Part shown: positions 33,844-41,866 of the stretch, in pieces
Position numbering within the stretch: the first letter of the stretch is position 1
How the letters are laid out: each line of letters begins with the position of its first letter
Origin: Sphingomonas adhaesiva
GTDB lineage: Bacteria; Pseudomonadota; Alphaproteobacteria; Sphingomonadales; Sphingomonadaceae
Assembly (NCBI RefSeq): GCF_002374855.1
Contig: NZ_NWVC01000007.1
Location: forward strand, 124,001 to 188,000
Reading direction: 5' to 3'
DNA: 64,000 bases
Notes under the pieces: generated by a model
Seen by the model: only the letters and a program-made list of their open reading frames with translations
What the model was told of the DNA's origin: nothing
The model's database searches: none
Made by a program: the position numbers and the translations under genes

Positions 33844-34311
33844 GTGGGCAAGGTGCGCGAAAATCTGGCGGAGTGCAGCCTACCGGCGGCATTGGAATCG
33901 ATGGGCGAACGCTGGGCGTTCCTGATCCTGCGCGCGGCGTTCAACGGCCTGCATCATTTCGAGGAGTTCCAGCAGGAACTGGGGATCGCGCGCAACATCC
34001 TGGCCAACCGGCTGGCGCGGTTCGTCGAACACGGCATCATGGAACGCGCGTCGGTGCCCGAGGATCGCCGCAAGATCGTCTACAACCTGACCCCCAAGGG
34101 ATCGGCTCTGCTGCCGACGATGGTTGCGCTGCGCCAGTGGGGGGAGAGGTGGGAGACGGGCGAGCCGGCGTTCCCGATCCTGGTCGACGTGCGCGACGGT
34201 CGCCCGATCCAGGAGATTGCGGTGCTGAGCCATGACGGCCGCAAGCTGACCAAGCACGACATGCACTGGGCGTTGCCGGGCGACGTGCCGGCCGAGGCGG
34301 ACGCGGGCTGA
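33844..34311 (+). CDS. HxlR-family winged-helix regulator
   Basis: The 155-residue protein has the HxlR domain: CSLPAALESMGERWAFLILRAAF with the conserved Cys11, FEEFQQELGIARNILANRLARFVEHGI (recognition helix) and YNLTPKGSALLP (wing). HxlR proteins often sense electrophiles or thiol oxidants through the N-terminal Cys. About 50 extra residues follow. The GTG at 33844 has GAGGAG at 33832-33837; an ATG at 33840 is in a different frame. It is divergent from the CC_3452-type gene. Confidence 0.9.
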   Translation: MGKVRENLAECSLPAALESMGERWAFLILRAAFNGLHHFEEFQQELGIARNILANRLARFVEHGIMERASVPEDRRKIVYNLTPKGSALLPTMVALRQWGERWETGEPAFPILVDVRDGRPIQEIAVLSHDGRKLTKHDMHWALPGDVPAEADAG

Positions 34312-34341
34312 GGGCCGGGACCGGGCCGGCCCGTCCGCCGG

Positions 34342-34770
34342 TCAGCCTTGTGGCAGCGCAGCGATAAAGTCGCGGATCGCGTCGGGGATCGGCACCGGGC
34401 GACCAGTCGGCAGATGGACGTTGACGCTGACGATGGTGATCGCGGCGCACAGCGTGCCGTCGCCGGCCTTCACCAGTTCGAACCTCTTGGTGATGCTGGA
34501 GGTGCCGAGCCGCTCGATCCGGACGAACGCCTCCACCTCGTCGCCCCATGTGAACGGCGCGAGATAATCGACCTCCGCGCGGCGGACGTGAAATTCGGTG
34601 TCCTGCCACAGCGCGCCCAGCGCCTCGCCGATCCCGGTCCACAGCCAGAACTCGGTGACCGCGACATCGGCATATTCGAGGTAGCGCGAGTTGAAGACGA
34701 CCTTCTGGCCGTCGATCTCGGCATAGCGGACCTTGAAGCGGGTGGAGAAGGCGAAGCCGGGGCGGGTCAT
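34342..34770 (-). CDS. acyl-CoA thioesterase, hotdog fold
   Basis: The 142-residue protein is a 4-hydroxybenzoyl-CoA thioesterase-like hotdog enzyme: FKVRYAEIDGQKVVFNSRYLEYADVA contains the substrate pocket Asp/Asn region, then EVDYLAPFTWGDEV and the strand ITIVSVNVHLPTGRPVPIPD. It hydrolyses an acyl-CoA in the cytosol; the chain is not known. It is convergent with the HxlR gene. The repeat element at 34839-34931 lies upstream. Confidence 0.88.
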   Translation of the reverse strand: MTRPGFAFSTRFKVRYAEIDGQKVVFNSRYLEYADVAVTEFWLWTGIGEALGALWQDTEFHVRRAEVDYLAPFTWGDEVEAFVRIERLGTSSITKRFELVKAGDGTLCAAITIVSVNVHLPTGRPVPIPDAIRDFIAALPQG

Positions 34771-34838
34771 GGCGATGCTTTGGCGGCGTGGCGGGGACGG
34801 GTCAACCGCGCGGGCGGCGGGGAGATCGCGGGACCGCC

Positions 34839-34931
34839 GTCACCCCGGCGCAGGCCGGGGTCCATGGTGCCGCAAGAGCATCGGCCTGTGCGTTCGCGGC
34901 AACATGGATGCCGGAACAAGTCCGGCATGAC
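34839..34931. repeat. intergenic palindromic repeat, copy 2
   Basis: This 93-bp element mirrors the copy at 23874-23968 in order and orientation: a first palindrome GTCACCCCGG...CCGGGGTCC (34839-34863) and a second ATGCCGGA...TCCGGCATGAC (34908-34931). The end segments are nearly identical; the ~40-base middle differs. It lies between the thioesterase and the aminotransferase genes. Confidence 0.7.
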
Positions 34932-35003
34932 GAAGGGGGGCGCAGAGGTTTCGGTTCTGCCGGGACGGCGATGTGACGCTGGATGACATTCCCGGCCGGG
35001 GCG

Positions 35004-36212
35004 TCAGCCGGTCGCCTTGCCCGGGGTGTTGACGCCCATGCTCTGCAGATAGCGTTTCACGTTGCGCGCCGCCTGGCGCAGGCGCTGTTCGTTCTCGACC
35101 ATCGCGATGCGCACGAAGCCCTCGCCGTTCTCGCCATAGCCGACGCCGGGAGCGACCGCGACCTTGGCCTGGGTGAGCAACTGCTTGGAGAATTCGAGCG
35201 AGCCCAGATGCTGGAGCGCCGGGGGCAGCGGCGCCCAGGCGAACATCGAGGCGCGCGGCGAGGGGATGTCCCAGCCGGCGCGCGCAAAGCTTTCGACCAG
35301 CACGTCGCGACGCTTGTGGTACAGCTGCCGGTTCTTCTCGACGATATCCTGCGGGCCGTTGAGCGCGGCGCAGGCGGCGGCCTGGATCGGGGTGAAGGCG
35401 CCGTAGTCGAGATAGGATTTCACGCGCGACATCGCCGCGATCAGCGTGCGGTTGCCGACCGCGAAGCCGATCCGCCAGCCGGCCATCGAATAGGTCTTGC
35501 TGAGCGAGGTGAATTCGATCGCGACGTCCTTCGCGCCCTTCACCTGCAGGATCGAGGGGGTGGGATTGCCGTCGTAATACAGTTCCGAATAGGCGAGGTC
35601 GGAGATGATCCACACCCTGTTCTCGCGCGCCCAGGCGACGAGGCGTTCGTAGAAGGCCAGGTCGACCGATTCGGCGGTCGGGTTCGACGGATAATTGACC
35701 ACCAGCACGCTGGGGCGCGGGACGGTGAACGCCATCGCGCGGTCGAGGCTTTCGAAATAATGTTCGTCCGGCGTCGTCGGCACCGCGCGGATCGTCGCGC
35801 CGGCGATGATGAAGCCGAAGGTGTGGATCGGGTAGCTGGGGTTGGGCGCGAGCACGACGTCGCCCGGCGCGGTGATCGCGGTGGCGAGGCTGGCCAGCCC
35901 CTCCTTCGACCCCATGGTGACGACGACCTCGTTCTCGGGATCGACCTCGACGCCGAAGCGGCGCGCGTAGTAATTGGCCTGCGCGCGGCGCAGCCCGGGG
36001 ATCCCCTTCGACTGTGAATAGCCGTGCGCGTCGGGCTTGCGCGCGACCTCCACCAGCTTGTCGATGACATGGTCGGGCGGCGGCAGGTCGGGATTGCCCA
36101 TGCCCAGGTCGATGATGTCCTCACCCCCCGCACGCGCCGCTGCCCGCATCGCATTGACTTCGGCGATGACATACGGGGGCAGGCGTTTCATGCGGTAGAA
36201 TTCGTCGGACAC
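35004..36212 (-). CDS. PLP aminotransferase, AlaC / LL-DAP aminotransferase type
   Basis: The 402-residue class I aminotransferase has IIDLGMGNPDLPPP, HGYSQSKGIPGLRRA, SYPIH, VVNYPSNPTAE, DLAYSELYYDG and the PLP lysine Lys239 in TSLSKTYSMAGWRIGF. This wording is that of AlaC (glutamate-pyruvate aminotransferase) and its LL-diaminopimelate aminotransferase relatives; in alphaproteobacteria the AlaC-like role in alanine synthesis is more likely. The GTG at 36212 has AGGAG 7 bases upstream. It is divergent from phaC. Confidence 0.92.
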   Translation of the reverse strand: MSDEFYRMKRLPPYVIAEVNAMRAAARAGGEDIIDLGMGNPDLPPPDHVIDKLVEVARKPDAHGYSQSKGIPGLRRAQANYYARRFGVEVDPENEVVVTMGSKEGLASLATAITAPGDVVLAPNPSYPIHTFGFIIAGATIRAVPTTPDEHYFESLDRAMAFTVPRPSVLVVNYPSNPTAESVDLAFYERLVAWARENRVWIISDLAYSELYYDGNPTPSILQVKGAKDVAIEFTSLSKTYSMAGWRIGFAVGNRTLIAAMSRVKSYLDYGAFTPIQAAACAALNGPQDIVEKNRQLYHKRRDVLVESFARAGWDIPSPRASMFAWAPLPPALQHLGSLEFSKQLLTQAKVAVAPGVGYGENGEGFVRIAMVENEQRLRQAARNVKRYLQSMGVNTPGKATG

Positions 36213-36327
36213 GATCTTACTCCTCTGGAGCGTCCGCTATAACGCCATTGCGCGCGGCCACGCGAAGAAAAACGGTGGCGGGCGCGCGCCGCTGGTCTAC
36301 ACGGGTCAAAGGAGAGGAGGCCCGCCC

Positions 36328-38025
36328 GTGACCGACCCCAAGCAGCAGCCGCCCGTCCCGCCGATTTCGACCTTGGCGGACATGCAGCACTGGACGTGGA
36401 TGCTGGGCCGCGCGCAGCAGCTGATGCTGGAGGCCGGGCTGCCGATCGCCGATGGCGAGGCGATCGCGGCGCAGGCGCGCGATTTCTGGACCGACTATCT
36501 GGGGCTGTGGCAGTGGTTCACCGCGCCCGGCGCCGCGACCGCGGAACGCCCGCCGGAAAAGGACCGGCGCTTCTCGGCGGAGGCGTGGCGCGCCAACCCC
36601 ATGTTCGACTGGCTGCGGCAAAGCTATGCGCTGATCGCCAACCATTGGCTGCGCGGGGTCGATGCGGTCGACGGGCTGGATGCGCGGCAGCGCGAGCAGT
36701 TGCGCTTCGCGACGCGCGGGATGATCGACGCGCTGAGCCCGTCGAACTTCGCGCTGACCAATCCCGAGGTGATCGAGAAGACGATCGAGACGCGCGGCGA
36801 GAATCTGGTCGCCGGGTTGCAGCACATGCTGTCCGACATGGCGCGCGGGCAGCTGACGCATACTGCCGCCGATGCGTTCGAACTGGGACGCAACCTGGCG
36901 ACGGCGCCGGGCAAGGTCGTCAAGCGCACCCCGCTGTACGAGCTGATCCACTACGCGCCCACCACCGAGCGGGTGCTGGCGACGCCGCTGGTGATCTTTC
37001 CGCCGTGGATCAACCGTTTCTACATCCTGGACCTGACCCCGGAGAAGAGCTTCATCCGCTGGGCGGTGGAGCAGGGCGTCAGCGTGTTCATGGTGTCGTG
37101 GAAGTCGGCCGACGCCTCCATGGCCGACGTGACATGGGACGATTACGTCGCGGCGCAGATCGACGCGATCGACACGATCCGCGCCGCGCTGGACGTGCCG
37201 GCGGTGCACACGATCGGCTATTGCGTGGCGGGCACCACGCTGGCCGCGACGCTGGCGCTGCTGGCGGCGCGCGGCGAGGCGGACAAGGTGGCGAGCGCGA
37301 CCTTCTTTACCGCGCAGGTCGATTTCGCACAGGCCGGCGACCTGATGCACTTCGTCACCGACGAACAGCTGGCGATGATCGCGCAGCTCACCCCCGACGG
37401 GTTCCTGGACGGGCGGTTCATGGCCGCGACGTTCAACCTGCTGCGCGGGCGCGACCTGATCTGGAACTATGTCACCAACAATTACCTGCTGGGGAAGGAT
37501 TACGCGCCGTTCGATCTGCTCCACTGGAACGGTGACACGACCAACCTGCCGGCGAAATGGCACCTGTCGTACCTGACCGATCTGTACCGCGACAACCGGC
37601 TGGTCGAGCCGGGCGGGGTGACGGTGCTGGGCGAGCCGATCGACCTGACGCGGATCGAGACGCCCTGCTACATCCAGGCGGGGCGCGAGGATCATATCGC
37701 GCCGCCCGCCAGCGTGTGGGAGATCACCCGTCACGTCCGCGGGCCGGCGCGGTTCGTGCTGGCGGCGTCGGGGCATATCGCCGGGGTGGTCAATCCGCCG
37801 GCGGCGGGAAAATACCGCTACTGGACCAGTGATGCGCCGGCCGCGACGCTGGACGATTTCGTCGCCGGCGCCAGCGAGACGGCCGGCAGCTGGTGGCCCG
37901 ACTGGATCGCGTGGCTGACCGCGCAGGCGCCGGACACGGTCAAGGCGAAGGGCGCGCGCATCCCCGGCAAGGGGAAGCTGACCGCGCTGGAGGATGCCCC
38001 GGGGACATACGTGCGCCAGCCGTGA
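36328..38025 (+). CDS. phaC: class I polyhydroxyalkanoate synthase
   Basis: PhaC polymerises (R)-3-hydroxyacyl-CoA into storage polyester granules. The 565-residue length and the catalytic triad are right: Cys299 in the lipase-like box IGYCVAGTTLA, Asp455 in AGREDHIAPP, His483 in SGHIAGVVNPP. The conserved VIFPPWINRFYILDL stretch and the class I N-terminal region are present. The GTG at 36328 sits under GGAGAGGAGG, a very strong ribosome site. The phasin gene follows after 83 bp with its own promoter. No phaA/phaB is adjacent. Confidence 0.96.
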   Translation: MTDPKQQPPVPPISTLADMQHWTWMLGRAQQLMLEAGLPIADGEAIAAQARDFWTDYLGLWQWFTAPGAATAERPPEKDRRFSAEAWRANPMFDWLRQSYALIANHWLRGVDAVDGLDARQREQLRFATRGMIDALSPSNFALTNPEVIEKTIETRGENLVAGLQHMLSDMARGQLTHTAADAFELGRNLATAPGKVVKRTPLYELIHYAPTTERVLATPLVIFPPWINRFYILDLTPEKSFIRWAVEQGVSVFMVSWKSADASMADVTWDDYVAAQIDAIDTIRAALDVPAVHTIGYCVAGTTLAATLALLAARGEADKVASATFFTAQVDFAQAGDLMHFVTDEQLAMIAQLTPDGFLDGRFMAATFNLLRGRDLIWNYVTNNYLLGKDYAPFDLLHWNGDTTNLPAKWHLSYLTDLYRDNRLVEPGGVTVLGEPIDLTRIETPCYIQAGREDHIAPPASVWEITRHVRGPARFVLAASGHIAGVVNPPAAGKYRYWTSDAPAATLDDFVAGASETAGSWWPDWIAWLTAQAPDTVKAKGARIPGKGKLTALEDAPGTYVRQP

Positions 38026-38032
38026 CATTATG

Positions 38033-38088
38033 TTGCGGCGCACAACGGACTTGTCAAAAGCGCTGAAAAGGCTTATTGTGCACCGCAG
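38033..38088 (+). promoter_or_regulatory. phasin promoter with two inverted operator-like sites (PhaR-like)
   Basis: A promoter with TTGTCA (38051-38056) and TATTGT (38074-38079), 17 bp apart, precedes the phasin. Upstream of the -35 is TTGCGGCGCACAA (38033-38045) and across the -10 is TTGTGCACCGCAG (38076-38088), which is its near reverse complement (11 of 13). Both contain TGC-N3-GCA, the core of known PhaR sites (CTGC-N3-GCAG). Confidence 0.6.
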
Positions 38089-38108
38089 CAAATGACAGGA
38101 GCAGGTGC

Positions 38109-38735
38109 ATGTCGGACCAGGATCGGAGCGCGCCCGCCGCATCGGTGGCGAAGCCGGCACGTCCGCGTCGCGCCCGTGCCGCGGTGGTGTCGGCGGTAGC
38201 GGCCATCGCGCCGTCCATCGTCCCCGCCGAGGACGCGCCGGCCGCCACTCTCGCCACCCCCAAGATCGCAGCGAAGGACCAGACCATGAACGACACCGTC
38301 AAGGCGTTTGCCGAAAAGGCGCAGGAGCAGGCCAAGAACTTCTTCGGCCAGGCCGGCGATCAGACCAAGTCCGCGATGGAAAAGAGCAAGAAGGCCGCCG
38401 AGGACATGGCGGAATTCAGCAAGGGCAATGTCGAAGCGCTGATGGAATCGTCGCGCATCGCGGCCAAGGGGCTGGAGACGATGGGTCAGGACGCCGCGGC
38501 GTTCCTGCGCGCGCGCTACGACAGCACCGCGCAGGTCGTGAACGCCGTCGCGACCGTCAAGTCGCCGACCGAGCTGTTCCAGCTGCAGGCCGATTTCCTG
38601 CGCGGCGCGTTCGACGCGATGGTCGCCGAGGCGTCGCGCTCGACCGAAGCGACGCTGAAGCTGGCCGGTGAGGTCGCCGCGCCGATCCAGAACCGCGTCG
38701 CGCTGGCCGCGGACAAGATCAAGATCGCCGCCTGA
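38109..38735 (+). CDS. phasin family protein (PHA granule protein)
   Basis: Phasins coat polyhydroxyalkanoate granules. The 208-residue protein has an Ala/Pro-rich N-terminal part of about 70 residues, then a long amphipathic alpha-helical domain ([60 protein letters not shown]-like and [20 protein letters not shown]). The ATG at 38109 has AGGAGCAGG upstream; an internal ATG at 38286 would give the helical domain alone. It follows phaC and has a dedicated promoter with operator-like repeats, which fits repression by PhaR released on granule formation. Confidence 0.9.
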   Translation: MSDQDRSAPAASVAKPARPRRARAAVVSAVAAIAPSIVPAEDAPAATLATPKIAAKDQTMNDTVKAFAEKAQEQAKNFFGQAGDQTKSAMEKSKKAAEDMAEFSKGNVEALMESSRIAAKGLETMGQDAAAFLRARYDSTAQVVNAVATVKSPTELFQLQADFLRGAFDAMVAEASRSTEATLKLAGEVAAPIQNRVALAADKIKIAA

Positions 38736-38791
38736 ACGCGGTAACGGCGCGGGGCGATCGTCGCCCGGTGCCGGACGGATCGTGATCGAGA

Positions 38792-38823
38792 GGGGGCGTC
38801 CGTGCCGCGGGCGCCCCCTTTTT
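38792..38823 (+). terminator. intrinsic terminator after phasin
   Basis: GGGGGCG (38792-38798) pairs with CGCCCCC (38812-38818), followed by T5 (38819-38823). Confidence 0.75.
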
Positions 38824-38922
38824 CATGCCGGATTCGTCGCGGCGGCATGGCGTGACGACCGGCAATCGGCGCATCGGGGGCTTGCCCTGCGGCCGCCGCG
38901 TGCCATATTTTGCCGCGTGTCC

Positions 38923-39276
38923 ATGCAGCAGCACCCCCCTTCGATGGCCGCGGGCCAGAATGACGACGCCGATGGCGACGGCACCGGTGTCGGCATCGCC
39001 ACGCGCACCCGTGCGCGCACGAAGAAGCCGACGCCGTACCGCGTCCTGATGCTCAACGACGATTACACGCCGATGGAGTTCGTCGTCCTGTGCCTGCAAC
39101 GCTTCTTCCGCATGAACGTGGAGGAGGCGACGCGGGTGATGCTGCATGTCCACCAGAAGGGCGTCGGGGTGTGCGGCGTGTTCAGCTACGAAGTGGCCGA
39201 GACGAAGGTGACGCAGGTGATGGATTTCGCCCGCGCCAACCAGCACCCGCTGCAATGCACGCTGGAAAAGGCCTGA
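38923..39276 (+). CDS. clpS: ClpS, ATP-dependent Clp protease adaptor
   Basis: ClpS binds the N-domain of ClpA and delivers N-degron substrates to ClpAP. The core motif [18 protein letters not shown], the hydrophobic pocket Asp-Asp pair, [23 protein letters not shown] and [16 protein letters not shown] are complete. Before the core lies an acidic/Thr-rich N-terminal arm of about 36 residues that would thread into ClpA. The start is uncertain: ATG at 38923 (117 residues) or ATG at 38944; neither has a clear ribosome site. clpA is not adjacent. Confidence 0.94.
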   Translation: MQQHPPSMAAGQNDDADGDGTGVGIATRTRARTKKPTPYRVLMLNDDYTPMEFVVLCLQRFFRMNVEEATRVMLHVHQKGVGVCGVFSYEVAETKVTQVMDFARANQHPLQCTLEKA

Positions 39277-39343
39277 CCCCGCTATCGCCGGAAGGCCCGC
39301 CGTTCTAGCCTCGGCATCGCCGGGGGGCGATTCGGGAGCGGCC

Positions 39344-40228
39344 ATGACGGATTTCGACCCCGCGCTGCGCGACGACGCGGTGCGACTGTACGATGCCTAT
39401 ACCCACGATCATCGCGACCGGCGAACGCTGCTGCGCCAGATGACCGCGCTGGCCGGATCGGCGGCGGCGGCGGAGGCGCTGATCCTGGGGATCGCCGCGA
39501 CCCCGGCGGCGGCGGCGATCGTTCCGGCGGACGACCAGCGGTTGCGGATCGACGCGCACGCGACGCTGCCCGACGGGCAGGGGACGCTGAAGGGCTATGT
39601 CGCGGCGCCGCGCGGCGCGCGACCGCGGGGCACGGTGATCGTCATCCACGAAAATCGCGGGCTGAACGCGCATATCGAGGATGTCGCGCGGCGCGTCGCG
39701 CTGGCCGGTTTCGTCGCGGTGGCGCCGGACCTGCTGACCGACCAGGGCGGCACGCCCGCCGATGAGGATCGCGCGCGCGCGTTGATCGCGGCGGCGGACC
39801 TGGAGCGCGTCGTCGCCGAAACCGTGGGGCTGGCGCGCCACTATGCCGCCGCCGGGCCGCGGGCGCGGGTGGGCGTCATCGGTTTCTGCTGGGGCGGGGC
39901 GCTGGTCAACCGCGTCGCGCTGGCTGCGGGGCCGGTGCTGTCGGCGGCGGTCAGTTACTACGGCCCCGCGCCCGCCGTATCCGAGGCGCCTAAGCTGACG
40001 GTGCCGCTGATGCTGCATTACGCCGGCAAGGATGCGCGCGTCGCGCAGACCGGCGAGCCGTGGGTGGCGGCGCTGAAGGCGGCGGGCAAGCCGGTGGAGG
40101 CGTTCACCTACCCAGGCGTCGACCATGCGTTCAACAACGACACGTCGGCGCAACGCTATGACAAGGCGGCGGCCGATCTGGCGTGGGGGCGCACGATCGC
40201 GTTCCTGCACCGGCATCTCGACCACTGA
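39344..40228 (+). CDS. dienelactone hydrolase family protein
   Basis: The 294-residue alpha/beta hydrolase has the DLH catalytic set: Cys182 in GFCWGGALVN, Asp230 in YAGKDARV, His261 in GVDHAFNND, with Glu103 in HENRGLN. The first 60 residues carry an Ala-rich hydrophobic stretch after RDRRTLLRQM, which may be a signal anchor. Members often act on cyclic esters or lactones, but in many bacteria the substrate is unknown. The next gene, a GST, starts 15 bp later. Confidence 0.88.
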   Translation: MTDFDPALRDDAVRLYDAYTHDHRDRRTLLRQMTALAGSAAAAEALILGIAATPAAAAIVPADDQRLRIDAHATLPDGQGTLKGYVAAPRGARPRGTVIVIHENRGLNAHIEDVARRVALAGFVAVAPDLLTDQGGTPADEDRARALIAAADLERVVAETVGLARHYAAAGPRARVGVIGFCWGGALVNRVALAAGPVLSAAVSYYGPAPAVSEAPKLTVPLMLHYAGKDARVAQTGEPWVAALKAAGKPVEAFTYPGVDHAFNNDTSAQRYDKAAADLAWGRTIAFLHRHLDH

Positions 40229-40243
40229 GCAAGGGAAAGCGAC

Positions 40244-40849
40244 ATGGCACTGACCTTCTACACCAACCCCATGTCGCGCGGGCGGATCGCGCGCTGGATG
40301 CTGGAGGAAGTGGCGCAGCCGTACGACACGGTGCTGGTCGACTGGGCCGGCAAGCCGGCGGCGCTGCTGGAGGCCAATCCGCTGGGCAAGGTGCCGACGA
40401 TCGTCCACGACGGCGCGGTGGTAAGCGAGGCGGCGGCGATCTGCGCCTATCTGGCCGAGGCGTTCCCGCAGGCGGGGCTGGCGCCGACCGCGGCGGAACG
40501 CGCGCGCTACCTGCGCTGGATGTTCTTCACCGCCGGCCCGCTGGAGGCGGCGATGGTGGACAAGGTGCTGGGCGTCACGGTGCCGCCGGAGCGCGAGGGG
40601 ATGGTGGGATACGCCACCTTCGCCAAGGCGGTGGACACGCTGGAGGCGGCGGTGTCGGAGAGCGACTATATCGCCGGCGAGCGGTTCACCGCGGCGGACG
40701 TCTATGTCGGCAGCGCGGTCGGGTGGTTCACGCAGTTCGGACTGCTGGACAAGCGCCCGGCGTTCGCGCGCTATCTGGAGCGGGTCGAGGCGCGTCCGGC
40801 GCTGACGCGGGCGCGGGCGATCGACGACGCGCTGATCGCGGCAGGATAA
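40244..40849 (+). CDS. glutathione S-transferase family protein
   Basis: The 201-residue protein has a thioredoxin-like N-terminal domain (FYTNPMSRGRIARWMLEE with the Ser in SRGR as a catalytic candidate, NPLGKVPTIVHDG, SEAAAICAYLA) and an all-helical C-terminal domain (YIAGERFTAADVYVGSAV). It is a beta/zeta-like bacterial GST. It follows the dienelactone hydrolase gene by 15 bp and may share its transcript; the substrate is unknown. A GC hairpin (40850-40871) marks its 3' end. Confidence 0.9.
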   Translation: MALTFYTNPMSRGRIARWMLEEVAQPYDTVLVDWAGKPAALLEANPLGKVPTIVHDGAVVSEAAAICAYLAEAFPQAGLAPTAAERARYLRWMFFTAGPLEAAMVDKVLGVTVPPEREGMVGYATFAKAVDTLEAAVSESDYIAGERFTAADVYVGSAVGWFTQFGLLDKRPAFARYLERVEARPALTRARAIDDALIAAG

Positions 40850-40871
40850 GGGGCCGGCCGCAACCGGCCCC
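40850..40871. terminator. GC hairpin between convergent genes
   Basis: GGGGCCGG (40850-40857) pairs with CCGGCCCC (40864-40871). No T run is present, so it is a weak or Rho-assisted terminator candidate serving the convergent GST and lipoprotein genes. Confidence 0.4.
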
Positions 40872-40882
40872 GGATCATCACC

Positions 40883-41299
40883 TCAGCGGCAGCGCACCTG
40901 GCCGCGATCCACCGACTGCCCGACCGCCGCGCCCGCCGCGCCACCGATCAGCGCGCCCAGCACGCCCGACCCGCCCGGTGCGATCGCCGCACCCAGCGCG
41001 CCGCCGGCGATCCCGCCGACGATCAGCCCGGTCGTCCCGTCGTTGCGGCGGCAGTAATAGCGGCCGTCCTGACCGACATAGACGCGATCGCGGCGCGACA
41101 GGCGGCGTTCGCGGTAACTAGGGGCATCGCGATAATAGCGGTCGGCATAATAGCCGCCGTAATTGGGATCGACGCGGTTGTAGTCATAGGCGCCCCAGCC
41201 GTTGTAGCCGGCACTGCGCGGACCATAGCCGTCGCCATAGGTCGAACAGCCGGCAACCGTCACCGCGGCACCCATCGCCGCCACCAACGCCATCTTCAT
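40883..41299 (-). CDS. glycine-zipper outer-membrane lipoprotein, small
   Basis: The 138-residue protein has a lipobox VAGC with Cys18 and then a Tyr/Gly/Arg-rich segment, and a C-terminal glycine-zipper hairpin (IVGGIAGGALGAAIA and VLGALIGGAAGAAVGQ) like 17-kDa surface-antigen/SlyB-type domains. The ATG at 41299 has AGGAGGG upstream. Such proteins sit in the outer membrane and bind the cell wall or shield envelope stress; the exact function is not clear. It is tail-to-tail with the GST. Confidence 0.83.
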   Translation of the reverse strand: MKMALVAAMGAAVTVAGCSTYGDGYGPRSAGYNGWGAYDYNRVDPNYGGYYADRYYRDAPSYRERRLSRRDRVYVGQDGRYYCRRNDGTTGLIVGGIAGGALGAAIAPGGSGVLGALIGGAAGAAVGQSVDRGQVRCR

Positions 41300-41354
41300 C
41301 GCAACCCTCCTGTCATGGATCAGGCTGGAATGTTCGTTGCGGCCATAAGTTGCA

Positions 41355-41387
41355 GCGCGGCCCCGCCGTCACCGGGCGGGGCCGCGC
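41355..41387 (-). terminator. strong GC hairpin after the 41394 gene
   Basis: A 13-bp perfect stem (41355-41367 with 41375-41387) with a 7-base loop lies 6 bp after the stop of the minus-strand gene 41394-41729. No T run follows, so it may act as an mRNA-stabilising or Rho-dependent end. Confidence 0.5.
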
Positions 41388-41393
41388 GCGTCG

Positions 41394-41729
41394 TCAGCGA
41401 TAGTGGCGACGGTCGTTGCGGTCATGCTTGTCGTAGCGGATGCGCGCGCTCAGCGCGTCGAAGCGGCGATCCAGATCGCGGCGCTCGCCCGCCGACAGCC
41501 CGCCCGAGCGGCGGTAGCGATATTCGAGCGCGCTGATCTGGCGGAACTCGCCGCGCAGCCGCATCGCCTCGCCGCGGGTCAGCGCGCCCGAGCGGATGCC
41601 CTGGTCGATCCGCGCATCGAGCCGCGCCTGGCGCGCATTGACCGACTGCCACGGGGCGGCCGAGGCGGCGGCGGGCAGCGCGACGGCGACAAGGCCGAGG
41701 CCCGCGATCAGCGTCTGGAAACGGTTCAT
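41394..41729 (-). CDS. small secreted basic helical protein
   Basis: The 111-residue protein has a signal peptide (ending ASAAPW at about residue 25) and a mature part of repeated amphipathic segments: ARLDARIDQGIRSGALTRGEA, LEYRYRRSGGLSAGERRDLD and RFDALSARIRYDK. Many sphingomonad genomes have this kind of small DxRI/RRDLDRR protein; no function is known. The ATG at 41729 has AGGGAG upstream. Confidence 0.75.
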   Translation of the reverse strand: MNRFQTLIAGLGLVAVALPAAASAAPWQSVNARQARLDARIDQGIRSGALTRGEAMRLRGEFRQISALEYRYRRSGGLSAGERRDLDRRFDALSARIRYDKHDRNDRRHYR

Positions 41730-41866
41730 GATCGATACTCCCTATAACGCGCGACCGGGGAAACCCCGGCCCGATGAGAGAGATAGGGGGCGGGCGTCGC
41801 GGATTGTTCGCAATCGCCCCGCAAAAGTGTCGCGGCGTGTCGCAGCCGCGCGACCTTCGTTCAGCT

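Noticed and set aside
38825-38848. Possible third copy of the palindromic repeat (ATGCCG...CGGCAT)
   Set aside because: Only a 6-bp arm is kept and the first palindrome is missing; could be chance.
41755-41769. Hairpin CCGGGG-AAA-CCCCGG after dacB
   Set aside because: Short stem, no T run, and close to the next gene's ribosome site; not convincing as a terminator or riboswitch.
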